A DNA stretch of 64,000 bases from Chryseobacterium sp. MA9 (GCF_024399315.1 NZ_CP075170.1:3472001-3536000); one strand, 5' to 3'. Shown: positions 8,200-16,345, counted from the first letter of the stretch. A program made the numbers and translations. The notes: generated by a model from the sequence alone, not told the origin.

Positions 8200-8223
8200 A
8201 ATCCCGCCTTAAAAGACGGGATT
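8200..8223 (-). terminator. Intrinsic terminator after the trypsin-like protease gene
   Basis: AATCCCG pairs with CGGGATT around a 10-base loop. The minus strand then runs into T-rich sequence, 22 bases past the stop codon. Confidence 0.75.
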
Positions 8224-8245
8224 CTATTTAAACTAAAAAAATAAA

Positions 8246-9256
8246 TTAAGGATGTTCATTTCTTGCTCTGATGACCAGATTTACTAAATCTGAGCCGCCA
8301 CTTGCAAAATTATCGCTTGGATTATGCGCGCTTTGAGTAGCCACAGCATACGGAGAACCGTCCCAATATCCCCAAAAAGGACCTCCGCTTTGTCCAGGCC
8401 ATATATCTGCTTTATGGCTCATGCTTTGGTTGTCATCAGCACTCCAGAAATCTCCATCCAGTGCGATACCTGTTTGGTACGTTGGTCTTTGTGTTCCTGT
8501 AAGATCTCCCGGATATCCTGCGTGAGTCCAGTAAGCTCCTCCATCCCACGAATCTGAGTAGGATTTTGAGCCTAACCAGCCTGTGCTGTTTCCGATAGGT
8601 CTGTCTAATACAATTACTACATAATCGTATTGAATCTCAGTAGAGTCTATGGTAGGCCCAGCTACTTTGTACTTATAATAAGTTAATGTTCCCCAAGCAG
8701 TTCCGTAAGGAGCGCTTCCGTTATAATACATGGGTGTGAACTTCAGCCATCCTGTTGTATTATTAGGCTGCCAGTCTACAATATGAGAACAGGTAAGAAG
8801 GTGTCTTGGCCCTATCATTACACCGCTTCCTGAACCTAAAGAACTTTCTACTCTGCCGACACATCTCCACGGATAGGCTGTAGAGTTATATACTTTTCTT
8901 TGATCTGCTCCAAAAATAGTTCTTGCATTTTCCGGAGTCAGGAAAGAATCTCTTTCAATGAATTTTGGTTTACGGTCTTTTTTAGGTTCCAGTTTTGGAT
9001 TGTATTCAAAATCAGCATGGGTAGGGTAGAAATGATCGGTTTCCAGAGATCGGTTTTCTGCTGTTTTTTCATCCATAGGCATTCCTATTGTTTTCATTCC
9101 TTTCGGGAAAGTTCTTCCGTTAATGGTTTCCATAGCAGGGGCCTGGCTGAATAATTTTTCAATTGCTGACGGTTTTTCAGTTGATTTTGCTTTAACAGTT
9201 CTAAGTCTTAGAAACTCTTCAGCGGTCATTGGGTTGTTGTTTTCAATTTTAGACAT
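8246..9256 (-). CDS. Trypsin/V8-like serine protease without signal peptide
   Basis: 336 residues. The last 210 form a chymotrypsin-fold (S1/V8-like) domain with the full triad: His158 in LLTCSHIVDW, Asp211 in YDYVVIVLD and Ser290 in WPGQSGGPFWG. The first 120 residues are charged and low in hydrophobicity, and look like a pro-region or adaptor segment. There is no signal peptide or lipobox, so the enzyme appears cytosolic, or exported by a non-Sec route. It sits 73 bases downstream of a caspase-like gene on the same strand and shares an upstream DNA motif with it. Candidate roles are a zymogen effector activated by the caspase, or an ordinary secreted V8-like endopeptidase with an unrecognised leader. 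Confidence 0.85.
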   Translation of the reverse strand: MSKIENNNPMTAEEFLRLRTVKAKSTEKPSAIEKLFSQAPAMETINGRTFPKGMKTIGMPMDEKTAENRSLETDHFYPTHADFEYNPKLEPKKDRKPKFIERDSFLTPENARTIFGADQRKVYNSTAYPWRCVGRVESSLGSGSGVMIGPRHLLTCSHIVDWQPNNTTGWLKFTPMYYNGSAPYGTAWGTLTYYKYKVAGPTIDSTEIQYDYVVIVLDRPIGNSTGWLGSKSYSDSWDGGAYWTHAGYPGDLTGTQRPTYQTGIALDGDFWSADDNQSMSHKADIWPGQSGGPFWGYWDGSPYAVATQSAHNPSDNFASGGSDLVNLVIRARNEHP

Positions 9257-9280
9257 GATTATTATTTTTAATCTAGTGTG

Positions 9281-9306
9281 TTCCTACTCTTTTGAAGGCT
9301 TTTCGG
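9281..9306 (-). promoter_or_regulatory. Element shared with the caspase gene leader (copy 1)
   Basis: The plus strand reads TTCC-TACTCT-(6)-GGCTTTTC-GG. A similar block lies at 10195-10221. Each copy lies 20-25 bases ahead of its gene's start codon. The level of match suggests a shared 5'-UTR or operator, or a relic of duplication. Confidence 0.4.
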
Positions 9307-9329
9307 ATTCCGCCGGTAATGGTTTATGA

Positions 9330-10175
9330 TTAAGTGAATATTTTTTGTGAAAATTCTGCAGTGATGCTTTCTGTTTGGTTGATTTGAGCTGCTCCCATAG
9401 CTGCTAATGCGATGGCAACCTGTTTATCAAGTGTTTTTCGGACGATGTTTCCATTGGTGGCACGTAATATTTTACAGAAGTGATAGGTGAAATACCCTCG
9501 TATTTGTCCGCTGATACTACCTTCCATAGATACCTGATTGTCTTTCGCTGCGGCCCATAACGTATGATTCATTCCGGTAACAGGGATAAGAGCTTTAGTA
9601 AGAACCGTTGATTTTTTTGAATTTTTAGAAGATTCCATTTCACTGGCGTACGTCAGATAAAATTCATCTTCGAGCATTGGCGGGATATAACGGGCGGTTT
9701 CGTTGAGAAAATCTGCTTCCAGTCCCAGGTCCATTTTTCTGGTTCCTGTTCCGGAATAACAGCAGTCGAAGATGATTTCCATATTAACCCCGGCTTTCAG
9801 TTTGCTGAGAACGGTTTTAAAATCATCATCTCGGATGACTCCGTTATTGGCATAATCATGTGGGCAAATTGCTTCATCCAAACCATCCAGTTCCAGATCT
9901 GATCCTATATTGGCCACTCTCGTTCCGTGTCCTGAATAATAAAAAACCAGAGAATCACCTTTTACACTTGTGCTGATCATGGATTTCAGATAGTTCAATA
10001 TATTCGCTCTTGTTGCATTTTGATTGGTCAGAATTTTAATCTTTGCCGGACTAAAACCACAAATAACCAATGTATTTGCCATATCTCTCGCATCATTTAC
10101 ACAGCCATTAAGGTCCGGACCTCCGTAACCGATGGGTGCATAATCATTAATACCTACGATAAGTGCTTTTTTCAT
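9330..10175 (-). CDS. Caspase-family protease (peptidase C14, type-I-metacaspase-like)
   Basis: 281 residues with a caspase fold starting at residue 1: KKALIVGINDY is the first strand, SGHGT holds catalytic His83, and FDCCYSGTG holds the catalytic Cys139 (the second Cys of DCC). The acidic stretch DLELDGLDEAICPHD between them is typical of metacaspases, which cleave after Arg or Lys. The C-terminal third (about 200-281) has no recognisable partner domain. There is no signal peptide. It is the likely first gene of a two-gene unit with the trypsin-like protease and lies just downstream of a two-component operon. Caspase-like and trypsin-like proteases both occur as effectors in bacterial conflict systems, but no sensor ATPase is present here. 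Confidence 0.9.
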   Translation of the reverse strand: MKKALIVGINDYAPIGYGGPDLNGCVNDARDMANTLVICGFSPAKIKILTNQNATRANILNYLKSMISTSVKGDSLVFYYSGHGTRVANIGSDLELDGLDEAICPHDYANNGVIRDDDFKTVLSKLKAGVNMEIIFDCCYSGTGTRKMDLGLEADFLNETARYIPPMLEDEFYLTYASEMESSKNSKKSTVLTKALIPVTGMNHTLWAAAKDNQVSMEGSISGQIRGYFTYHFCKILRATNGNIVRKTLDKQVAIALAAMGAAQINQTESITAEFSQKIFT

Positions 10176-10194
10176 TGTATTAGTTTTAAAAATA

Positions 10195-10221
10195 TTCCCT
10201 ACTCTGTTTCGGCTTTTCAGG
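10195..10221 (-). promoter_or_regulatory. Element shared with the trypsin-like gene leader (copy 2)
   Basis: The plus strand reads TTCCC-TACTCT-(5)-GGCTTTTC-AGG, closely matching 9281-9306. It lies 20 bases ahead of the caspase start codon. Confidence 0.4.
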
Positions 10222-10283
10222 TGCTGCCTTTCTGTGTTTTTTTCTATGACAAATTTCCATCATTCCGAAGGACGAAAACAGAG

Positions 10284-10315
10284 GAGAAAACCGTATTTTA
10301 GAAAAGGGAAAACAC
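10284..10315. promoter_or_regulatory. Direct repeat upstream of caspase gene; includes AGGGAAAACAC
   Basis: GAGAAAAC (10284-10291) and GGGAAAAC (10306-10313) recur at a 22-bp period. The 11-mer AGGGAAAACAC at 10305-10315 is repeated exactly at 13133-13143, in front of the two-component operon. It is a candidate binding site for the NarL-type regulator; this is inference. Confidence 0.35.
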
Positions 10316-10351
10316 CTTTTTAATTGTATATGAGTGTGTTATGGAATAAAA

Positions 10352-10378
10352 ATCCGGCAGCTTGAAAAGCTGCCGGAT
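10352..10378 (-). terminator. Intrinsic terminator after the NarL-type regulator gene
   Basis: A 12-bp perfect stem (ATCCGGCAGCTT with AAGCTGCCGGAT) and a 3-base loop, followed by T-rich sequence on the minus strand. It ends the two-component operon before the caspase gene, so the two units are separate transcripts. Confidence 0.9.
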
Positions 10379-10438
10379 ATGTAAATAGAATGTAAAGATG
10401 TTTATTTTATAAGATAAGAAATAAGATTAAAAATGAAG

Positions 10439-11083
10439 TCAGCACAGATCATGTTTCAAAGCAAAAAGAACCAGACCTGCTCTGTTTTTTATATCCAGTT
10501 TTACAAAAACAGAATCTCGGTAGCCGTCTATTGTTTTAGGACTCAGGCACATTTTGTCAGCAATTTCCTTATAAGTAAGTTCACTGCATGCCCATTTTAT
10601 AAATTCTTTTTCTCTGTCTTTCAATTCAGAAAGCAAGGAGGCATTTTTCATTTCCTCTGTTTTTACTTTCAATAATTTCTGGGCCACAAAATCAGTATAA
10701 AAACTACCTTTTTCAAATACGGTGTCTATGGCCTGGAATAGAATAGAAGGCTGCATGTCTTTCAATAAATATCCTTTAGCACCTGCTTTCAGCATTCTAA
10801 TCAGAACTTTTTCATCATCATCCATTGTCAGGGCAATGACTTTAATGTCGGGATAATGCTCGGTAAGCCATTCTGTAGTTTCTATACCGTTTTTATAAGG
10901 CATATTAACATCCATCAGTACTACGGCGGGTAATTCAGAAGCTTTTTCCACACCTGCAATAAATTCTTCTCCGTTGGGATGATTCATAATTACCCGATAT
11001 TGAGTGTTTTCTGTGATCATATTTTCCAAAGCTTTGGAGATTAAGGTATGATCATCAACGATCGCTATAGGGATAGTTTTCAT
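10439..11083 (-). CDS. NarL/LuxR-family response regulator
   Basis: 214 residues with a receiver domain (1-120; acidic pocket Asp10-Asp11, phospho-acceptor Asp58 in VLMDVNMP, and the conserved Lys in GYLLKDM) and a LuxR-type helix-turn-helix (about 150-210, with LTYKEIADKM and SPKTIDGYRD). It is a DNA-binding transcription regulator activated by the kinase encoded immediately upstream, whose stop codon overlaps its start by 4 bases. Likely targets are its own operon and neighbouring genes sharing the AGGGAAAACAC element, though this is not proven. Confidence 0.93.
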   Translation of the reverse strand: MKTIPIAIVDDHTLISKALENMITENTQYRVIMNHPNGEEFIAGVEKASELPAVVLMDVNMPYKNGIETTEWLTEHYPDIKVIALTMDDDEKVLIRMLKAGAKGYLLKDMQPSILFQAIDTVFEKGSFYTDFVAQKLLKVKTEEMKNASLLSELKDREKEFIKWACSELTYKEIADKMCLSPKTIDGYRDSVFVKLDIKNRAGLVLFALKHDLC

Positions 11084-11850
11084 AATAAATTTTTGTGATA
11101 GGTTATCAAAGTTTGTGTTCCTTTATTCAATTCTGAGTGTATAGACAGTTCGGCATGAATCAGTTTTGCTCTCAGTTCCATGTTTTTTAATCCTGAACCG
11201 TCCTGAATGCTGTTGGTATCAAAGCCTCTTCCGTTATCGGAAATGCTGATATGTAATTTTTCACAGTCATCTTCAATTTGTATGGAAACATTTTTGGCTT
11301 TGGAATGTTTCAGGATATTGTTGATACTTTCCTGGACAATTCTGAAAAGAATCAGACCATGTTTTGGGGAAATATCAATATCCTGTTTCTGGGTAATGAA
11401 CTCTATTTTTAATAATTTCAGTTTTTTGATCCGCTGAACTTCTCTTTCTATTGATTCTGCCAATCCGAAATGAATAATCTGTTCAGTAATTAATGTTTTA
11501 GATAGGTTTCTTATATCCTGTATACATTCGCCCAATAGTTCATTGAGCTCAATCAGGTCCTCTTTTTCATTGTTTTTTAATTTGGTAATCAGTTGGTTTT
11601 GTCGCAGCCGGACTACGGAAAGTTTTTGTCCCAGATCATCGTGTAATTCCTGTCCGATATAATTCAGGGTCTGTTCCTTCATTTCTACCTGTGAAGTGGC
11701 CAGCTCTTTTTCAAACCGCAAATCTTTTTCTTTTTGCTCTATCAGCAATGTTGTCTTTTTCTTGATGAAAACAGCATAAATGAAGATCATTGTTAAAACA
11801 ACGATGAATAAAGTAATCGTAAAGATGATGACCAAATTATTCTCTTCCAT
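11080..11850 (-). CDS. NarX-type sensor histidine kinase
   Basis: 256 residues: one N-terminal transmembrane helix (about 7-29), a short coiled coil, a HisKA_3 dimerisation domain with phospho-acceptor His70 in QELHDDLGQ, and a HATPase_c domain with ISDNGRGFD and DGSGLKNM boxes. There is no periplasmic sensor domain, so the signal probably comes through the membrane or from a partner protein. The adjacent 214-residue membrane protein, encoded 13 bases upstream, is the obvious candidate partner. It overlaps the regulator gene by 4 bases. Confidence 0.92.
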   Translation of the reverse strand: MEENNLVIIFTITLFIVVLTMIFIYAVFIKKKTTLLIEQKEKDLRFEKELATSQVEMKEQTLNYIGQELHDDLGQKLSVVRLRQNQLITKLKNNEKEDLIELNELLGECIQDIRNLSKTLITEQIIHFGLAESIEREVQRIKKLKLLKIEFITQKQDIDISPKHGLILFRIVQESINNILKHSKAKNVSIQIEDDCEKLHISISDNGRGFDTNSIQDGSGLKNMELRAKLIHAELSIHSELNKGTQTLITYHKNLL

Positions 11851-11863
11851 ATCTGAAAAGGAT

Positions 11864-12508
11864 TTATCTGATTTTTTCTTGTTTGTTCCAAATTAAGCCT
11901 AATATAAGTATACCGTTACTGATCAGATTCAGCATAAATAAAATGAAGAAATATATAGTCTCCGAAACAGTAGTTCTGAAAAAGAGTATCGGAATACTTC
12001 CAATAAAAAAGATCAGTAAAGCCACTGATATCCAGAAAGGTAAATAGTTTTTAATTTCAAGTATTTTATCAGAATTAAAGGTTTGGTACAGGAACAAAAT
12101 AATTGAAAATAATAACAGAAGAATATCTACATACAGCATATTAAAAGAAAAATGATGAAGCAGATCATCTTCCGTGTAAAACATTACAGCAATATTGAGG
12201 ACAAAAAGAATCAGGATGATAGTCTGTATCTTTTTGAGCAGCGGAACATATAATAATTGATGATAATAAAATAAATATAAAAAGAATACGATCATTAAAA
12301 ACCCAATTACATAAAATATGTCCGTAGGCAGGTTTGTCAGGTCGTAGTAGAAATAACAGAAAATATCAATCAGGGAAAACAACAGATATCCAATAATAAA
12401 AAATAAGTTCTCTTTTCTGGTTTTTCTATATTTTATGACCATTAAAAGCATTACTATGATAGATAGGATCATCGATATCTGTTTCCCTGTTTCAATATTC
12501 CAGTTCAT
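11864..12508 (-). CDS. Multi-pass membrane protein, 214 aa
   Basis: The protein is almost entirely hydrophobic, with about seven predicted transmembrane helices and short charged loops (for example KYRKTRKEN near residues 26-34). I recognise no family motif. It is encoded between a lipoprotein gene and a histidine kinase gene that itself lacks a sensor domain. All are on one strand with 12-13-base gaps, so it may act as the sensory membrane component of that two-component system. This role is inference. Confidence 0.75.
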   Translation of the reverse strand: MNWNIETGKQISMILSIIVMLLMVIKYRKTRKENLFFIIGYLLFSLIDIFCYFYYDLTNLPTDIFYVIGFLMIVFFLYLFYYHQLLYVPLLKKIQTIILILFVLNIAVMFYTEDDLLHHFSFNMLYVDILLLLFSIILFLYQTFNSDKILEIKNYLPFWISVALLIFFIGSIPILFFRTTVSETIYFFILFMLNLISNGILILGLIWNKQEKIR

Positions 12509-12520
12509 AATTTTGTGTTT

Positions 12521-13075
12521 TTAAGGCATTGTTCCTGACAGAGTTTTTGGCGGAGGTGCCAGATTGGTCATGTTCATAGATTCTATAGAAGGAACATCTG
12601 TATTTTCCTCGGTGGTGGCTGATCTGGACAATGCATTGGTTCTTTCTCTTTTTTGAGCAGTAGGAACTAAAAATATAGTCTGATAACCTGCATATTCAGG
12701 TTTTGCCATTCTGTTTTTAGGATGATTCATCGGGTATTTTCCCATATAAATCCTGATTCCCGGGTTTTTTAATTTTTGTTTTTTGGCATTTTCTTTTACA
12801 TATTTAATATATCCTTCCATGTCTTCCAGCGAAAACCAGTACCATCGGGAGTCAGGTTCACCGTTTCTGTACTTCATGAGAATTTCATGATTGGTCCTGG
12901 TGTATTCATCAAAAAGGACCCGGCCTTCACGGTAGCTGATCAGTTTCTTTTTATAACTGTCACTAACGGGTTCTTTAGGTGGTTCAGAGCAGCGGGTGCA
13001 GCTTAGCATACAGAGGGTTAGAATAAATGCTGCACAGAGCAAACTTAAAATCTTAGCAAAAAAGGAAGTTTTCAT
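12521..13075 (-). CDS. Hypothetical lipoprotein, 184 aa, first gene of two-component operon
   Basis: A hydrophobic leader ends in a lipobox (LCMLSCTRC) with the likely lipidated Cys near residue 26. The mature part contains WYWFSLEDMEGYIKYV and PGIRIYMGKYP, segments I associate with a recurrent but uncharacterised Bacteroidetes lipoprotein family, then a polar tail. It precedes the membrane protein, kinase and regulator genes with small gaps, so it is likely the first gene of a four-gene operon and perhaps an envelope input to it. A TAnnTTTG box lies 26 bases upstream. Confidence 0.75.
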   Translation of the reverse strand: MKTSFFAKILSLLCAAFILTLCMLSCTRCSEPPKEPVSDSYKKKLISYREGRVLFDEYTRTNHEILMKYRNGEPDSRWYWFSLEDMEGYIKYVKENAKKQKLKNPGIRIYMGKYPMNHPKNRMAKPEYAGYQTIFLVPTAQKRERTNALSRSATTEENTDVPSIESMNMTNLAPPPKTLSGTMP

Positions 13076-13100
13076 TTTTATGGTTTTTAATTTTATGGAA

Positions 13101-13108
13101 CAAAATTA
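13101..13108 (-). promoter_or_regulatory. Candidate -7 box of the lipoprotein-kinase-regulator operon
   Basis: The minus strand reads TAATTTTG, matching TAnnTTTG, 26 bases before the ATG at 13075. No clear -33 TTG is seen, which would fit activator dependence. Confidence 0.5.
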
Positions 13109-13132
13109 GCTAACGACATAACTATAAAAAAG

Positions 13133-13149
13133 AGGGAAAACACTGTTTT
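13133..13149. promoter_or_regulatory. AGGGAAAACAC element upstream of the two-component operon
   Basis: AGGGAAAACAC here equals 10305-10315 exactly. The extended form AGGGAAAA-C-ACTGTTTT closely resembles AGGGAAAA-TA-ACTGTTTT at 16463-16480, ahead of the efflux operon. It lies about 25 bases upstream of the -7 box, a natural activator position. Confidence 0.4.
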
Positions 13150-13288
13150 TTATCCTTTACTAAATTTACGGCTTTTTTATACTCCTATGAATTTAAATTG
13201 TCGATTTATTTTGGTTTTTAAAAAAAATATTAATTATGGTTGTTAAAATGGTAATTGTTGTTTGATTCCGAAGATGAGTATAAAAATC

Positions 13289-13314
13289 AGGACCGGGAAG
13301 AAATTTCCGGTCCT
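13289..13314 (-). terminator. Intrinsic terminator after the universal stress protein gene
   Basis: An 11-bp stem with one G-T pair (AGGACCGGGAA with TTTCCGGTCCT) and a 4-base loop. A T-rich tract follows on the minus strand. Confidence 0.85.
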
Positions 13315-13392
13315 GTCAAACAAGATTAAGTGTAAAATTTAGCCTTTAAAGGCAAAAAGGATAACTCAAATGTGAACAGATTTTTATTGACC

Positions 13393-14217
13393 TTAATCTA
13401 TATTTAGTGGTATCGATAGCAATGGTACCTTATTTTTGTACGCCATAATGGCTGTTTTACTGCGGTGGAAAAGAGATTCCACAAGATTATATTTATATGG
13501 GACCATGGTTAGAAGATCCGGGCTCGTCAGTCTTATTTCCTCTTCAATTGCCCTGATGACTTCGATGGATTGAATCATTTTAAAACTGTATTTAATATCA
13601 TCCAGATCATATCCGGAATTCAGATCAGTATCATGAATGACTTCAGCAAAATCTTCTAAGCTTTCACTTACATTGAATACCTCAACCTCTGCATTAAATT
13701 CATTAATGAAATAATAAATATCGTTCATTGCAGACCAGGTCATGCTTTTGTGCGTATCGTAGGCAAAAAGAATCTTCCTGATTCCTGTATATTCTATATG
13801 GGCAGGAACAATTAATATGGGTTTCTTTATTTTATGAATAGCTCTTGTTACACTATTTCCTAAAAGCTTTTGCTCAAGAGTTTTTTCGGCCATGCCCATC
13901 ACAATAAAATCGCATTCGTGAAGCTGTATGCAGTTTTCAAGTTCTTCCATGAAATTGCCGGAAGCCAGATGATGTCCGGTATCTATAGCGTAAAGAGTCT
14001 TTAGTTCACTCGCTTTATCTTCCAGTTTGTTCTGGTTTTTAAGCGTTTGAGTATAGAAAAAATCTGCCGAAACCTGTGCGTTCAAAGCATGAATAGAAAC
14101 GGTTTGCAGATTAAAAAGTATGATACTGTATTTATTCTCTTTAGCCATAGATGCTGCGTAATGAGTGGCATTTTCAGCTTCCTGGGAAAAATCTGTGCAG
14201 ACAATTATTGTTTTCAT
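13393..14217 (-). CDS. Universal stress protein (tandem UspA domains)
   Basis: 274 residues made of two Usp domains (about 1-140 and 145-274). Domain 1 starts KTIIVCTDFS and carries the ATP-binding type loop, with IVMGMAEK followed by GNSVTRAI before KKPILIVPA. Domain 2 (KILFAYDTHKS) has degenerate nucleotide-binding residues. It is cytosolic, and the family is linked to stress survival through small-molecule sensing. It is transcribed divergently from the LytS-type kinase gene across a 229-base gap. Confidence 0.88.
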   Translation of the reverse strand: MKTIIVCTDFSQEAENATHYAASMAKENKYSIILFNLQTVSIHALNAQVSADFFYTQTLKNQNKLEDKASELKTLYAIDTGHHLASGNFMEELENCIQLHECDFIVMGMAEKTLEQKLLGNSVTRAIHKIKKPILIVPAHIEYTGIRKILFAYDTHKSMTWSAMNDIYYFINEFNAEVEVFNVSESLEDFAEVIHDTDLNSGYDLDDIKYSFKMIQSIEVIRAIEEEIRLTSPDLLTMVPYKYNLVESLFHRSKTAIMAYKNKVPLLSIPLNID

Positions 14218-14446
14218 TGTACCGGATTTAATACTGCAAAACTATGATACACAGCAGTTGCCCGGTCATAAAAATAGGGTGACATTGCATAAAATGATGA
14301 TGAAATGTCTTTTTCAGGTGATGAACCGTCACATCCATTTTAACGCTGCTATTTTACGTTTCAGGTACCGTTTTGGCGGTCTCGTCTAAAATAGAGGATA
14401 CCCATATAAAATCTATTTCTATATTTACATTCATAAAGTCCCAGAT

Positions 14447-15565
14447 ATGAATAGGATTTCTACCATCAGGAAAAATATAGTACGGAATAAGAAGATTCTT
14501 TCCACCATGAAAAGAAGGCTCGTAATCTGGGCCGTAGCAGTAGTCACTTTCTGTGTTTTTTCCTACCTTATTGATCCCTTTGACCCCGTTTGGAAAGGAT
14601 ATTTGGACGCTCCGCTAAAGATGATTCTGGAAGATGCTACCTGGATTGTCTTTTTTTCTATCATTATTTCCGAGGTAAGTATATTTATAGACAGGACGCT
14701 CAATAAACTGCTTCCCTGGAGAGACAGAACCATAAAACGACTGCTCATTCAGTGTTTGCTGCAGATTGTAGGTAGTGTCATGATTGTGATTATTATTAAT
14801 GCCATTGTAGACTGTACTTCAGTGACATTGCCTGAAATGGATTCCCGAAAAGAATATACGCTTCTCGGCCAATGGATCGCAACCAATATTGTAATATCAT
14901 TGATTATCAGTGCATTTAATACCGTGGATTATTTACTTGAAAACTGGAAAAAAACAGCAGTAGAAGCGGCCCAGCATAAACTGAGGGCTTCCAAACATAA
15001 GCAGGCTGCGATGGCAGCAGAACTTCAGGCGCTTAAGCTGCAGATAGATCCCCATTTTATTTTCAATAACTTAAGTGTATTGTCAGAACTCATCCTGGAA
15101 GATCAGCAGTTGGGCTATGATTATTCCGAGAAATTTGCAAGAGTATACAGATACCTGTTAGTCAATTCCAAAAAAGATATTATTGCAGTAGAAGAGGAAC
15201 TTAAATTTTTAGAATCCTACATATTTCTGATTGAAAAAAGAATTGGCGAAGGCGTTATATTCAAAATAAATATTCATGACGAATACAGATCCAGATTTAC
15301 CCTGCCGCTGTCTTTACAATTACTGGTTGAAAACGCTATTAAGCATAATCAAACCTCTAAAATAAACCCTCTGGAAATCCATGTTTATACAAACGCTGAA
15401 GGAGAATTAGTCGTTTCTAATACATTTTTGCCTTTGATCAATAAGCCGGATTCCTCAGGAGTAGGACTTACCAATATAATTGCGCGATACGAAATTTTAG
15501 GATATCCTAAACCTGTTATCGAAAAAACTGAAGATAAATTTATTGTAAAACTCCCATTGATATGA
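14447..15565 (+). CDS. LytS/YehU-type sensor histidine kinase
   Basis: 372 residues. The N-terminal half has about four transmembrane helices (near 27-42, 65-82, 100-123 and 145-163) and no extracellular sensor domain. The His_kinase domain (PF06580 type) shows LQIDPHFIFNNLS with His203, then the ATPase N-box LLVENAIKHN and a glycine box SSGVGLTNI. The C-terminal end overlaps the regulator start by 4 bases. In Bacteroidetes this pair commonly controls neighbouring transport genes, and here an RND efflux operon follows. Confidence 0.92.
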   Translation: MNRISTIRKNIVRNKKILSTMKRRLVIWAVAVVTFCVFSYLIDPFDPVWKGYLDAPLKMILEDATWIVFFSIIISEVSIFIDRTLNKLLPWRDRTIKRLLIQCLLQIVGSVMIVIIINAIVDCTSVTLPEMDSRKEYTLLGQWIATNIVISLIISAFNTVDYLLENWKKTAVEAAQHKLRASKHKQAAMAAELQALKLQIDPHFIFNNLSVLSELILEDQQLGYDYSEKFARVYRYLLVNSKKDIIAVEEELKFLESYIFLIEKRIGEGVIFKINIHDEYRSRFTLPLSLQLLVENAIKHNQTSKINPLEIHVYTNAEGELVVSNTFLPLINKPDSSGVGLTNIIARYEILGYPKPVIEKTEDKFIVKLPLI

Positions 15566-16326
15566 AGATTAACAAAGTTTTAATAGTTGAAGACGAAAGA
15601 CCCAATGCTGATAGATTAAAAAGACTGCTGTTGAAGTTAAGACCCCATATCGAAATCCTGTCTGTGGAAGATTCGATAACCTCAACAGTGCATTGGCTGG
15701 AAAATAATGTCGTTCCGGATGTTATCCTGATGGATGTACGTCTTGCAGACGGACTCAGCTTTGAAATATTTAATAAACATGAAATTAAAAGTGCAGTCAT
15801 ATTTACCACGGCCTATGATGAATATGCAGTACAGGCATTCAAATACAACAGTGTAGATTACCTTCTGAAGCCTATTGAAGAAGAAGAGTTGGATGCTGCT
15901 TTAAAGCGCTACGAAACTTTTATGGAAGCTGTTCCGGTAGTAGGAACGGCCATCGAAGGACTGCTGAATTATATCCAGCCGAAAGATTACAGAAAGCGCT
16001 TTCTGATTGCCCACAGAGATGGATATAAAACCGTTCTGGCAGAAGACATCTTATACTTTTATACTGAATTGGGAATGAGCAAAGCGATGCTGAATACCGG
16101 AGTGGTTGAGAATGTTCCGCAAACGTTGGAAGAACTTGAAAAACAGTTGGATCCCAAATTCTTTTTCCGGGCCAACAGACAATTTATCATTCATATCAAT
16201 TCCGTAAAGCAGATTTTTAATCATTTTAATGGAAAATTAAAGCTGGAACTGAGGAAACAGCCCGATATGGAAGTCATTGTAAGCCGGGAAAAAGCTTCTA
16301 TTTTCAAATCCTGGATGGATTATTAA
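15562..16326 (+). CDS. LytTR-family response regulator
   Basis: 254 residues: a receiver domain (acidic pocket Glu10-Asp11-Glu12, phospho-acceptor Asp58 in VILMDVRLAD, conserved Lys in YLLKPIEEEE) and a C-terminal LytTR DNA-binding domain (about 160-254, with KRFLIAHRDGYKTVL, RANRQFIIHINSV and VIVSREKA). It is translationally coupled to the kinase. LytTR proteins bind pairs of direct repeats spaced about two helical turns apart, and such a repeat lies downstream at 16420-16450. Confidence 0.93.
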   Translation: MKINKVLIVEDERPNADRLKRLLLKLRPHIEILSVEDSITSTVHWLENNVVPDVILMDVRLADGLSFEIFNKHEIKSAVIFTTAYDEYAVQAFKYNSVDYLLKPIEEEELDAALKRYETFMEAVPVVGTAIEGLLNYIQPKDYRKRFLIAHRDGYKTVLAEDILYFYTELGMSKAMLNTGVVENVPQTLEELEKQLDPKFFFRANRQFIIHINSVKQIFNHFNGKLKLELRKQPDMEVIVSREKASIFKSWMDY

Positions 16327-16345
16327 TTTCATAAAAATACAGATA

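Larger units (their letters stand above)
13076..13392. other. Intergenic region (317 bases)
   Basis: This gap separates the two-component operon from the stress-protein gene. It holds a candidate -7 box for the operon (13101-13108), the AGGGAAAACAC element (13133-13143), AT-rich sequence without a convincing reading frame, and the terminator of the stress-protein gene (13289-13314). Nothing else is recognised. Confidence 0.6.

Noticed and set aside
9330..10175. A CRISPR-linked or TPR-CHAT type caspase effector
   Set aside because: The protein has only the caspase domain with no TPR repeats, and no CRISPR or type III effector genes are nearby.
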